Positions 7,745 to 15,146 of a stretch of DNA of 64,000 nucleotides are shown piece after piece (positions within the stretch are counted from its first letter, which is position 1; the number at the start of each line of letters is the position of its first letter). Location of the stretch: positions 747,551 through 811,550 of the forward strand of contig HG799462.1 of assembly GCA_000531095.1 (NCBI GenBank), read 5' to 3'. The stretch is from Gemmata massiliana. GTDB taxonomy: Bacteria; Planctomycetota; Planctomycetia; Gemmatales; Gemmataceae. The notes under the pieces were generated by a model. It had not been told where the DNA came from. It saw nothing but the letters and a program-made list of their open reading frames with translations, and ran no database searches. Made by a program: the position numbers and the translations under genes.

Positions 7745-9391
7745 ATGACGGATGCCGATGCCCTGTACCGCACGATCGTTCGCCACCCGGGGGACGACAC
7801 CGCGCGCCTCGTGTTCGCCGACTGGTTGCAAGAGAACGGGCGCGCGGAAGAGGGCGAGTTCGTGCGGACGCAGTGCCGGCTCGCGGCCACGGAACCGGAC
7901 GACCCAGAGTACCCCGCCCTCGTGGACCGCGACGAGGAACTGCGGTTGTGGCTCAGTGCCCACGTGCCCGGTCCGCGCCCCACGTTTCCCGGCGGGCTGT
8001 CGGTGGACGGTGGGAAACTGTGGTGGTGGCAGTCGCACCGCGGGTTCCCGCGGTTCCTGGAGTTCGACGGCTACGAGCGGTACGGCGGGAAGGCCATGCG
8101 CGGGCTGGCCTCGGCGCTAGGGCGGGCATTCGAGGCGCTCCCGACACGCTGGCTCGTTGTGCGGTTCATTTCACTCGCGCAACTGGCCGCGCTCCTCAAG
8201 CAACCCGTGTTGAGCGGCCTCACGCAATTCACACTCGTGTCCGGGTACGGAGGTGACGAGGCGAATGAAGTAGCCCGGCTGGTCGCGAATTGTCGCCACT
8301 TGCGGAACCTGCGCGGACTGGCCCTCGCGGTCGAGTTCGGGGACGCGGGCGCGGAAGCACTGACGGGCGCGCATTGGGGCAACCTGGAATGGTTCTCGCC
8401 CGCGTGCCACCAAATGACCCCGGCCGGGTTGCGATCACTTGCGAGTGCAGACTGGTTTCGCCAACTGCGCGAACTCACCCTCGACGACGGGTTACCTGGC
8501 TCGACGTTCGAGGCGCTTGTGCGTGCGCCAGCGTTCCCGCGCCTTCACACGCTCGATGTCTCGCGCAACGGCAGTCTCACTGCGGCCGGGTGGGAACTGT
8601 TCGCGCGCACGCGGACGTTCCCGGCCCTCACGCGCTTGCGGTGCGGCGAGGGTGATATGAGCGGCGACCGGTTCTCGTTTCTCACGGGCGCGTCGGGCTT
8701 CGAGCTGAGCGCTCTGGACGTGCGCACGTGCGGTCTCGGGCCGGGGAGCGGAGCGGCGCTCGCGTCGGCACCGTGGGCCGGATCGCTGCGCTCCCTGAAT
8801 CTGTCTCTCAACGCACTCGAACCGGCCGATGTGAAGACAATTGCCGCGTGCAGGCAGTTCGCCAATCTGCAACACCTCGATCTTTCGGGTAACACACTCG
8901 GGCCGATGTGTCTTTCGGCGATTGCCGGGAACCCCGCGCTCCGTGGACTACGCTCGTTGCGCCTGGACGGAAGATCCTTCCATAATCGCGGGCTGACACC
9001 CACGCACTTCGATCAGTTCCTCACGAAACTCAACGCGCCCGACTTGCGGCACCTCGATTTGTCCGGGCGCCCGGTCGGTGCGACCGCCGCGAAGAAGCTC
9101 ACGGGGCCGAAGTTCTCCGCGCTGCGCCGGCTCTCGTTGCGCGACTGCAAGCTCACTGATACGGCCGTTGCGAAACTCATCGCGGCCCCCGGGCTGTGCA
9201 ATCTGATTCAACTGGAACTCAACGACAACGCATTGAAAACCGGACCGAAGCAACTGGGCGACCCGGACGTGCTGCCGAACCTCGCCTCGTGCTCGTTGAC
9301 CGGTAACCCGATCTCCGCTCCCGTAGCCCGCAAGCTCCGATCGCGCCCCGCTGTGTCCGGCCTGCCGAAGACCGCCAAGCGCCGCGCTTGA
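7745..9391 (+). CDS. TIGR02996-domain leucine-rich-repeat protein, paralogue 3
   Basis: This 548-residue member of the tandem family has the TIGR02996 block at residues 15-50 (ARLVFADWLQENGRAEEGE followed by FVRTQCRLA). Its opening (MTDADALYRTIVRHPGDD) is more diverged than those of the first two, so it is the older copy. LRR units include LQHLDLSGNTLGP and LRHLDLSGRPVG. A basic tail ends the protein. ATG 7745 is placed so that the family domain starts in the usual position; an in-frame ATG at 7712 would add an 11-residue leader. The S51-like peptidase gene follows 19 bases later and may share its transcript. The protein is predicted cytoplasmic and its function is unknown. Confidence 0.9.
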   Translation: MTDADALYRTIVRHPGDDTARLVFADWLQENGRAEEGEFVRTQCRLAATEPDDPEYPALVDRDEELRLWLSAHVPGPRPTFPGGLSVDGGKLWWWQSHRGFPRFLEFDGYERYGGKAMRGLASALGRAFEALPTRWLVVRFISLAQLAALLKQPVLSGLTQFTLVSGYGGDEANEVARLVANCRHLRNLRGLALAVEFGDAGAEALTGAHWGNLEWFSPACHQMTPAGLRSLASADWFRQLRELTLDDGLPGSTFEALVRAPAFPRLHTLDVSRNGSLTAAGWELFARTRTFPALTRLRCGEGDMSGDRFSFLTGASGFELSALDVRTCGLGPGSGAALASAPWAGSLRSLNLSLNALEPADVKTIAACRQFANLQHLDLSGNTLGPMCLSAIAGNPALRGLRSLRLDGRSFHNRGLTPTHFDQFLTKLNAPDLRHLDLSGRPVGATAAKKLTGPKFSALRRLSLRDCKLTDTAVAKLIAAPGLCNLIQLELNDNALKTGPKQLGDPDVLPNLASCSLTGNPISAPVARKLRSRPAVSGLPKTAKRRA

Positions 9392-9410
9392 GTCCCCAGG
9401 AGAGCACTTC

Positions 9411-10928
9411 ATGTTGTTTCATTCGCTCCGTGTCGGCGCGCTTATCGCGCTGCTCGTCGTTAGCGCGACGGGCCTGCGTGCCGCGGACCCGCTCCCGACG
9501 CCACTAGACCCACGCGGCCTACCGGGGCCGCTCGTTATCGCGGGGACCAAGGTGCCGTCCGACGCGCGCAAGGCGCTCATCGATCTCGCTGGGAAGGACA
9601 AGGCGAAGGTCATTGTGCTCCTCTGCCCGGCCAAAGACGCAATCGACCCGAAGGTGGCCCTCGCGCAGTGGAGCGACGCGAAAGCCAAGTCAGTGGAGGT
9701 ACTCGGAACGAAGGACCGGAAAGAAGCGAACGACCCGACGTTCGTGAAGGCTCTAACCGAGGCGACCGCGGTCTGGATCGAAGGAGCGGGCACGGCACAT
9801 TTCGCGAGCACTTATCGCGACACGCTCGTCGAGAAGGAATTGAAGAAGCTCCACGCTCGCGGTGGGGTCATTGGTGCGGGTGCCGGCGGTTCGGTGCTCG
9901 AAGAACTCGGCTTGCTGCCGGGCTTCACCAGTCGTGAGGCTCGTTCCCTCAAGGCGGGGTGCATTGGTTTGGATTGCGGAGACGATTCGGCGGTTGTGAT
10001 CCGCGGGCGCGTGGCGCGCGTGATCGGGGACGCGGCGATTACCGTTCACATTGCGAAGGGTGCGGGTAAACCGGCTGCGGACGAGGAGTACAAGCCCGGG
10101 TCGTTGCTCGATTTGGTTCAGCTCCAACGGGCCGCGTTCGATCGCGCCGCGAAAGAGCCGTTCCCGCCTGCGAAGCCGTCGCCGTCGGTGGTGGCGAAAG
10201 GTTCGCTCGTGATCGTTGGCGGAGGCGGCGCCGCCGCGGAGATTTGGAAGCGGTTCATCGAACTCGCTGGCGGACCGGATTCCACGATCGTGGTTGTGAC
10301 GTCCGCGATGGAAGACCCGCTCGCGCCGGAATCGGCCGAGGAGAAGGCCCTCAAGCGGTACGGCGCGAAGAATGTGGTGGCTCTCCATACCCGCAACCGC
10401 AAGGAAGCCGACGACCCGAAGTTTTCCGACGCGCTACTGAAGGCGAAGGGCGTGTGGTTCAGCGGCGGACGCCAGTGGCGGTTCGTCGATTCTTACGAGG
10501 GCACGCTCACGGAGAAACGGTTCCGCGAGGTACTCGCCCGCGGCGGAGCGATCGGTGGGAGTTCGGCTGGTGCGAGCATCCAGAGTGAGTTCATGCCGCG
10601 TGGCCACCCGCTCGGCAACACCGTGATGGCGGCTGAAGGGTACGAACGCGGGTTCGGCTACCTGCCCGGGTGCGCGGTCGATCAGCACTTCTTCGCCCGC
10701 AAGCGAACCGCCGACATGACGGAACTGATGAAGGAGTACCCGCAGTATTTGGGCATCGGTCTCGATGAGGGGACCGCGATCGTCGTTACCGGGAGTACCG
10801 CAGAAGTGATCGGCAGAACCAAGGTGGCGTTCTACGACACAAAGAAGAAGCCCGAAGGCGACAAGGATTACGAAGAGGTGTTCGCGGGTGAGAAATACGA
10901 TCTGAAGGAACGAAAGAAGATTAAGTAA
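9411..10928 (+). CDS. Exported cyanophycinase-like S51 peptidase with duplicated domain
   Basis: The 505-residue precursor has a clear signal peptide (LIALLVVSATGLRAA, cut after about residue 25), so the mature protein acts outside the cytoplasm. It contains two copies of the S51 fold. The C-terminal copy (about residues 260-500) has IGGSSAGAS with the expected nucleophile Ser385, VWFSGGRQWRF, and DQHFFARKR, matching cyanophycinase-type serine peptidases. The N-terminal copy (about 35-235) reads IGAGAGGSV at the same site, with Ala158 in place of serine, so it should be inactive. AGGAG lies nine bases before ATG 9411. Cyanophycinases release beta-Asp-Arg from cyanophycin, but the substrate here is not shown by the sequence. 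Confidence 0.88.
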   Translation: MLFHSLRVGALIALLVVSATGLRAADPLPTPLDPRGLPGPLVIAGTKVPSDARKALIDLAGKDKAKVIVLLCPAKDAIDPKVALAQWSDAKAKSVEVLGTKDRKEANDPTFVKALTEATAVWIEGAGTAHFASTYRDTLVEKELKKLHARGGVIGAGAGGSVLEELGLLPGFTSREARSLKAGCIGLDCGDDSAVVIRGRVARVIGDAAITVHIAKGAGKPAADEEYKPGSLLDLVQLQRAAFDRAAKEPFPPAKPSPSVVAKGSLVIVGGGGAAAEIWKRFIELAGGPDSTIVVVTSAMEDPLAPESAEEKALKRYGAKNVVALHTRNRKEADDPKFSDALLKAKGVWFSGGRQWRFVDSYEGTLTEKRFREVLARGGAIGGSSAGASIQSEFMPRGHPLGNTVMAAEGYERGFGYLPGCAVDQHFFARKRTADMTELMKEYPQYLGIGLDEGTAIVVTGSTAEVIGRTKVAFYDTKKKPEGDKDYEEVFAGEKYDLKERKKIK

Positions 10929-10960
10929 ACGTCATGTCGTGTTGAAGGTCTGTACTTCTG

Positions 10961-11019
10961 TTCGTGGCACAGGCCTCTGGCCTGTGGAATCGTTCCCACA
11001 GGCCAGAGGCCTGTGCCAC
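10961..11019. repeat. Perfect intergenic palindrome, family B
   Basis: A 24-base arm at 10964-10987 (GTGGCACAGGCCTCTGGCCT onward) is followed after eight bases by its exact reverse complement at 10996-11019. Each arm is itself a small hairpin (ACAGGCC-TCT-GGCCTGT). A second copy with covarying bases is at 29579-29639. It lies just downstream of the S51 peptidase gene. Confidence 0.88.
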
Positions 11020-11074
11020 CAAACACAAAACAGAGGGCACCGCGCTCGGGTAGCATAAACGCCTCAAAAGGTGT

Positions 11075-11114
11075 AACCGTGGTTCGGAGAGCACCTGCTT
11101 CCCGAACCACGGTT
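11075..11114. terminator. Bidirectional terminator-like hairpin between convergent genes
   Basis: A 13-base stem (AACCGTGGTTCGG at 11075-11087, reverse complement at 11102-11114) has a 14-base loop. It lies between the stops of the convergent S51 peptidase and foldase genes. A short T-rich stretch (CTAGCTTTT) follows on the plus strand and ACACCTTTT follows on the minus strand. The T-tracts are modest, so the call rests mainly on position and stem quality. Confidence 0.6.
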
Positions 11115-11131
11115 CTAGCTTTTACGCTTAC

Positions 11132-12358
11132 TTACGGCTTCATCGGCACCGGCGCTGCGGGGGCCGGCGCGCCCGGTGTCGGCACCGCGGGAGCAGCCCC
11201 ACCGGGAGCCGGGGGTACATCCGCTCGGGGCAGCAATCCGGACCCGGCGGCCGGCACAACCGGCGTGGGAACGTTCGGAACCCCACCGGCCTGGTTGACG
11301 ATGTTCTCGACGCCCTCACGGAACTCGGCCGGGGTCGGGGCGCCCTTCAGGTAGATGACCGGCTTGGCTTGGGCCTTCAGTTCGGTGAAGCACTTCGGGA
11401 TTTCCAGTTCGATGCGCTTCGCGAACTGTTCCTTACGGAGCACTTCCTTCATCTTGTCATCGAGCTTCGCCGTCTCGTCGGGCGGGATGACTTTCATGAG
11501 CTTGACGCACATGATGCCGGACGGCGTATCGAACAGTTGGCTGATCTCGCCGATCTTGAGGCTAAATAGCGCCTTCTCGATACTCGTGTCGAAGTCTTCG
11601 GAGTACCGGCCGATGGGGGCGACCATCCCAGCAGCGGCGGCCAGGGTCGGTTCGGCTTGCTTCGTTGCGATGCTGTCGAACTCCGCGTCGCCCTTACGGG
11701 CTTCGGCCCATTGCTTTTGAGCCGCACGCAGGTCTTCCTTGCTCCAGCAGATCACCTTCGCCTGCCGGCGCTCGCCGAAGCGGTTCTCGAACGCCCGGCT
11801 CAGGTCTTCGTCCGCGATCTTCACGCGGTCCTGGCACATCTTGGTCAAGAGCAGGCGCGGCTTGATGACGTCCTCGACCCACTCGAATAGCGTCTTGCCG
11901 TAGCGCGGCAGGATGTGCTTGACGAAGTCGGCCCGGGTGATACCCAGCCCGCGCATTTCTTCGTTCAGCGCGGCCTGTACTTCGATCGACGTGACGGTCA
12001 GCCCACGGCGCGCGGCCTCGGTCTCGATGATCTTCTTGTTCACGAGCAGTTCGAGCTTCTCGTGCCCACCGCGTGCGATGAGGAACTCGCCCAACTCTTC
12101 ACGGGTGACCGGCACGTCGCCGTAGATTTGTGCCGCGAGCTGGCGGCCCGACTCGGGCTGCGCGGTACCCTTCGACAACGGCAGCAGCCCGGGCGTTCCC
12201 GGCAGCCCCCCGGTGGCGTTCGGCCGAACCGCGCCCGTCGGCTGCTGGGCCGTGGCCCGGTCGCTGGTGATTCCGAACACGTATCCCGCGGCGGCAACGC
12301 CAGCGAATGCCAGCCCCCGGACCAATTGGCGCCGCCGATCGCTCGCTAGGAGCTTCAT
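11132..12358 (-). CDS. Exported parvulin-type peptidyl-prolyl isomerase (SurA/PrsA-like foldase)
   Basis: This 408-residue protein helps fold exported proteins by cis-trans isomerisation of proline bonds. The N-terminus (LVRGLAFAGVAAAGYVFG, ending TAQQ) is a signal peptide or anchor. Residues 80-190 match the SurA N-terminal chaperone region (VTREELGEFLIARGG, KLELLVNKKIIETEAARRG). The segment about 190-310 resembles a parvulin domain, with FDSIATKQAEPTLAAAAGMV, EKALFSLKIGEISQLFDT and GIMCVKLMKV, although the first half is diverged and activity is not assured. The last 60 residues are an Ala/Pro/Gly-rich tail. ATG 12358 begins the signal sequence directly. The gene is convergent with the S51 peptidase and upstream of nothing on its own strand except a hairpin. 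Confidence 0.82.
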   Translation of the reverse strand: MKLLASDRRRQLVRGLAFAGVAAAGYVFGITSDRATAQQPTGAVRPNATGGLPGTPGLLPLSKGTAQPESGRQLAAQIYGDVPVTREELGEFLIARGGHEKLELLVNKKIIETEAARRGLTVTSIEVQAALNEEMRGLGITRADFVKHILPRYGKTLFEWVEDVIKPRLLLTKMCQDRVKIADEDLSRAFENRFGERRQAKVICWSKEDLRAAQKQWAEARKGDAEFDSIATKQAEPTLAAAAGMVAPIGRYSEDFDTSIEKALFSLKIGEISQLFDTPSGIMCVKLMKVIPPDETAKLDDKMKEVLRKEQFAKRIELEIPKCFTELKAQAKPVIYLKGAPTPAEFREGVENIVNQAGGVPNVPTPVVPAAGSGLLPRADVPPAPGGAAPAVPTPGAPAPAAPVPMKP

Positions 12359-12396
12359 TCCGGTCCCCTCCGCATGTTTGCGTGATTGCGACGCGG

Positions 12397-12424
12397 CTTA
12401 TAACACCGCGCGCCGTGACCGCAA
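12397..12424 (-). promoter_or_regulatory. Candidate sigma-70-type promoter for the foldase gene
   Basis: Read on the minus strand, TTGCGG (12424-12419) and TATAAG (12402-12397) are separated by 16 bases. The -10 matches consensus in five of six positions; the -35 matches weakly in three. It lies about 40 bases ahead of the foldase start at 12358. Planctomycete promoters are poorly defined, so this is a pattern match only. Confidence 0.35.
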
Positions 12425-12486
12425 GGGAACTTGAGCGAAAATTGAAGAAGCTTATTTTCCCAGCGGAGAAGGAAAGCCCAGGTTCC

Positions 12487-12528
12487 TTCTCCCCTTCCCT
12501 TCAAGGAGGGGGCGGAGGGTAGGTTTTC
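12487..12528 (+). repeat. GC-rich interspersed element, family C (copy 1)
   Basis: A pyrimidine-then-purine block reading CTCCCCTTCCCT, a four-base loop, then AGGAGGGGGCGGAGGGTAGG. The two halves can pair. It ends three bases before the stop of the esterase gene. Further copies are at 14558-14603 (opposite orientation), 47835-47870, 47918-47975 and 48613-48660. Confidence 0.75.
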
Positions 12529-12530
12529 CA

Positions 12531-14519
12531 CTACTCTTGTTTGAATTTGTTCTTCGCCCCGGCCGCCGCGAAGATCGCCGCGGTGCGGTCGAACGCCTTG
12601 TCCTTCGCGTTCTTGCCGATCAGTGTGAGCTTCACATCGGGTGCCAGCAGCCCGAGTGCCTCCGGAATGTCGAGAACCCGCATCACGTTCAGGAAGTGCG
12701 GTCCATCACGGTGCGAAACGGGCGGGTCGACGATCACCACCTCGTCAATAATGAGGCGCTCTTTCTCCTTGCTCAGATGGTTGAAAAGTGCCGCGTATCC
12801 CGCCAGGATGCCCGCTGGCCCCTTACCCACCGCGCGCAGCGTTCCGCCCAATCGCATCGTGGCGGCCGCGAACACATCCCACACGCGGCCGGAATCGACC
12901 GTTTGCCCCAGCAGCGCGAGCGAACGCTCCACGGTGTTCGGAGGGTTCTTCTTCGCCCACTGCTTCGGTCCGCCACCGCGCGGGTGGATCGTGACTTGGG
13001 AATCGTCCGGGTACCGCTTGGTCCAGAACTCAGTTTCCTTCCGGTGACCTTCGTCCGGATTCAACACCACGAGCGTAATCTGTTTGTCGCCGCCCTTGCT
13101 TTTGATGTAAACGGGGAACGAGATGTTTGCCTCTGTGCGGTACTCGTCCTCACCTTTCCCACTGTGCCCTTCGAGCATCTTGGTCGGGGGCGGCAGGTGG
13201 CGGAACGTCTTCTCTTTCAGTTGTTTCAACAAATCGATTTTCCACGTCCCGAAGTTCTTCTCCGTGAGTAATGCCACTTTCGCGACCGGCACGAACGTTT
13301 CGTCCGCGGTCGCGTTGATCGCGTCCTTGGGGATGTCTTTGTCGTCCGCGAACGCACGAAGCTCTTTTCCTTCGATCTTCGGGAAGTCGGCGTCCTTAAT
13401 GGGCGCCTTATCTCCCTTCAGGTGCTTGTGGAAGAACGCGAAGATCGCGATGCGCAAATCGGGCCGATAGTCGTGCCCGCCCTTCGAGACGTGTTCGTCC
13501 ACGTTCTCCTTCGCGCCGAACATCGCGTAGCACGTCCGCAACCGCTCGATGATCCGCTTGTTGCCCGACATCGGGAAGATCTTGTCGTCGTCGCTGTTCG
13601 CGAACAGTAGTGGCTTCGGAGCGAACAGCGCGAGCGCGGTGGTCCACTCCCACTGATAAATGTTGTGGAAGAACATGCAGTCGCAGTGCCCGTTGATGAC
13701 CTGGTCCGTGACGTAGCACTCCAGGTCGCTCACGCCGGAAACCGGTACCGCGACCTTCACGCGGTCGTCGGCCGCGGCGACCCAGTTGGTCGTCGCTCCA
13801 CCGCCACTGATTCCGGTCACGCCGATCTTGTCCGCGTCGACGTAGGGCAGCGAACACAAGTAATCGATGCCGCGAATGCCGTTCCAGCACTCGACGCCGG
13901 CGGGGGTATAGCCCCGGGAGTGCCACCAGAAGCGGTTCAGGTTGTACGTGCCGTGGTGCTTGCCCGCGATCTCGCCGAGTTGGAGCGTGTCGACGATCAG
14001 GCACACGTAGCCGTTCGACGCGAACCACATCCCGTGGTCCTGGAACGCGGTCTTGTTGCCGTCGCGCCCGCGCCCACTGTGCCCGCATACGTAGAGGATC
14101 GCGGGGAGCTTCGTGCCACCCCCGTCCTTGTGATCGGGGTTCACGGACTTCGGGCGGTACAGGTTCGCGGTGACGTACAGACCCGGTTGGCTCTGGTAGT
14201 GCAATTTCTCGATCACCACTTCGCCGCGTTCGAGCGAACCGGTGACAGTTGCTTTGAGCGGCGTCTTCTCGGGCAGCGGGTCGAGCCCCAGCATGTCGAG
14301 AAACTCGCGCTTCAGCCGCGGGCGGATCTTTTCCCATTCCGCTTTGGACTTGGCCCCGTCCATGAACTTCGCGGAAATGCGTTTCGTCTCGGCCGCGAGG
14401 TACTTGTGAACCATCTCGTCCGCCCCGAGCGGCTGATCCGCACTCCGAGCAAGGGAGAGAGGAAGGCTTCCACCCAGGGCGCTGAGGGCGGACACGCGGA
14501 AGAGGTCGCGGCGGTTCAT
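12531..14519 (-). CDS. Tat-exported alpha/beta hydrolase (acetylxylan-esterase/dienelactone-hydrolase type)
   Basis: The N-terminus NRRDLFRVSALSALGGSLPL is a twin-arginine signal, so the folded enzyme is exported. A large alpha/beta-hydrolase domain (about residues 60-370) contains ILYVCGHSGRG, the region DHGMWFASNGYVCLIVDT, the nucleophile elbow TGISGGGATT (Ser238), and KPLLFANSDDDKIFPM with a likely catalytic Asp. HVSKGGHDYRPD supplies the His near residue 345. A second, less conserved domain fills residues 400-662. Planctomycetes have many such secreted esterases thought to act on polysaccharide esters; the substrate is not evident. Length is 662 residues. The gene is bracketed by inverted copies of a GC-rich element at 12487-12528 and 14558-14603. 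Confidence 0.87.
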   Translation of the reverse strand: MNRRDLFRVSALSALGGSLPLSLARSADQPLGADEMVHKYLAAETKRISAKFMDGAKSKAEWEKIRPRLKREFLDMLGLDPLPEKTPLKATVTGSLERGEVVIEKLHYQSQPGLYVTANLYRPKSVNPDHKDGGGTKLPAILYVCGHSGRGRDGNKTAFQDHGMWFASNGYVCLIVDTLQLGEIAGKHHGTYNLNRFWWHSRGYTPAGVECWNGIRGIDYLCSLPYVDADKIGVTGISGGGATTNWVAAADDRVKVAVPVSGVSDLECYVTDQVINGHCDCMFFHNIYQWEWTTALALFAPKPLLFANSDDDKIFPMSGNKRIIERLRTCYAMFGAKENVDEHVSKGGHDYRPDLRIAIFAFFHKHLKGDKAPIKDADFPKIEGKELRAFADDKDIPKDAINATADETFVPVAKVALLTEKNFGTWKIDLLKQLKEKTFRHLPPPTKMLEGHSGKGEDEYRTEANISFPVYIKSKGGDKQITLVVLNPDEGHRKETEFWTKRYPDDSQVTIHPRGGGPKQWAKKNPPNTVERSLALLGQTVDSGRVWDVFAAATMRLGGTLRAVGKGPAGILAGYAALFNHLSKEKERLIIDEVVIVDPPVSHRDGPHFLNVMRVLDIPEALGLLAPDVKLTLIGKNAKDKAFDRTAAIFAAAGAKNKFKQE

Positions 14520-14557
14520 GGTGGAAGGTGGGTCGGAGTGGGAATATGTAAGTCGGA

Positions 14558-14603
14558 CCTACCCCCGGCCCCCTCCCTAAAGGGAAGGGGAGGAAGCACA
14601 GGT
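14558..14603 (-). repeat. GC-rich interspersed element, family C (copy 2)
   Basis: CCTACCCCCGGCCCCCTCCC, a short loop, then AGGGAAGGGGAGGAAGC. It is the inverted counterpart of the copy at 12487 and lies just upstream of the esterase start. Both copies adjoin a similar AGGTTCTTCC/AGGTTCCTTC word. Confidence 0.72.
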
Positions 14604-14610
14604 TCTTCCG

Positions 14611-14988
14611 CTATTTGGCTTTCACGCGCTTCAGGATCATGACCTTGTCTTCGGCTTCGTCGTTAATGACGAACGACGTCTTGTTGAGCAGGCAAATGCG
14701 CCCCTTGTCGTTCTTCTTGCCGTCGGAGCCGGTGAGCGTGATGACGTCCTTCTCCACCGTGTACCCGCCGTCGTTTCGGACCACCTCTTTACCGTCCGCC
14801 TTCACGATTCGATTCATCTTGCCGTCTTTCGTGAACTCCAGCCTGGTGCCGATGGGAACGTCCTTCGCGTCGCTGTACGCGATCTCCCAGACACCGACGA
14901 CGAGTTCCTTGTGGTCGTCGCCGGCGCGCCCGATACTTGTCGAGCCGAGGGCGCCGATCACCGCCAGTGCGATTGCGATAACGTGCAT
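14611..14988 (-). CDS. Small exported protein, possible TIGR03066 Gemmata family
   Basis: A 125-residue secreted protein. The N-terminus MHVIAIALAVIGALGSTSIGRA is a signal peptide cut near residue 22. The mature part is a small, probably beta-rich domain: LVVGVWEIAYSD, GTRLEFTKDGKM, YTVEKDVITLTGSDGK and KVMILKRVKAK. This LVGxWE...LEFTKDGK pattern fits a paralogous Gemmata family I recall as TIGR03066, and also the general lipocalin-like stress-protein layout. ATG 14988 is preceded by GAGGGCGGG at a good distance; an upstream in-frame start at 15015 would spoil the signal peptide. It lies about 90 bases upstream of the esterase gene on the same strand. Function is unknown. Confidence 0.78.
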   Translation of the reverse strand: MHVIAIALAVIGALGSTSIGRAGDDHKELVVGVWEIAYSDAKDVPIGTRLEFTKDGKMNRIVKADGKEVVRNDGGYTVEKDVITLTGSDGKKNDKGRICLLNKTSFVINDEAEDKVMILKRVKAK

Positions 14989-15146
14989 GGTGCCCGCCCT
15001 CGTGAAATGAACCAAGCTCGCTCACGTTCCCACCCGCGGAGCGGAGTGTCAATAGCCTATCTGCGGTGCGACGTTCGAGTTCGATCGTTCCGGGCTTCCG
15101 GGGACCAATTTCGGACGTGGAACGACCGGGCCGCCAGGAGATGCCG

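Noticed and set aside
12487..14603. An insertion sequence with terminal inverted repeats
   Set aside because: The enclosed gene is a Tat-exported esterase and not a transposase, and further copies of the same element occur singly elsewhere.
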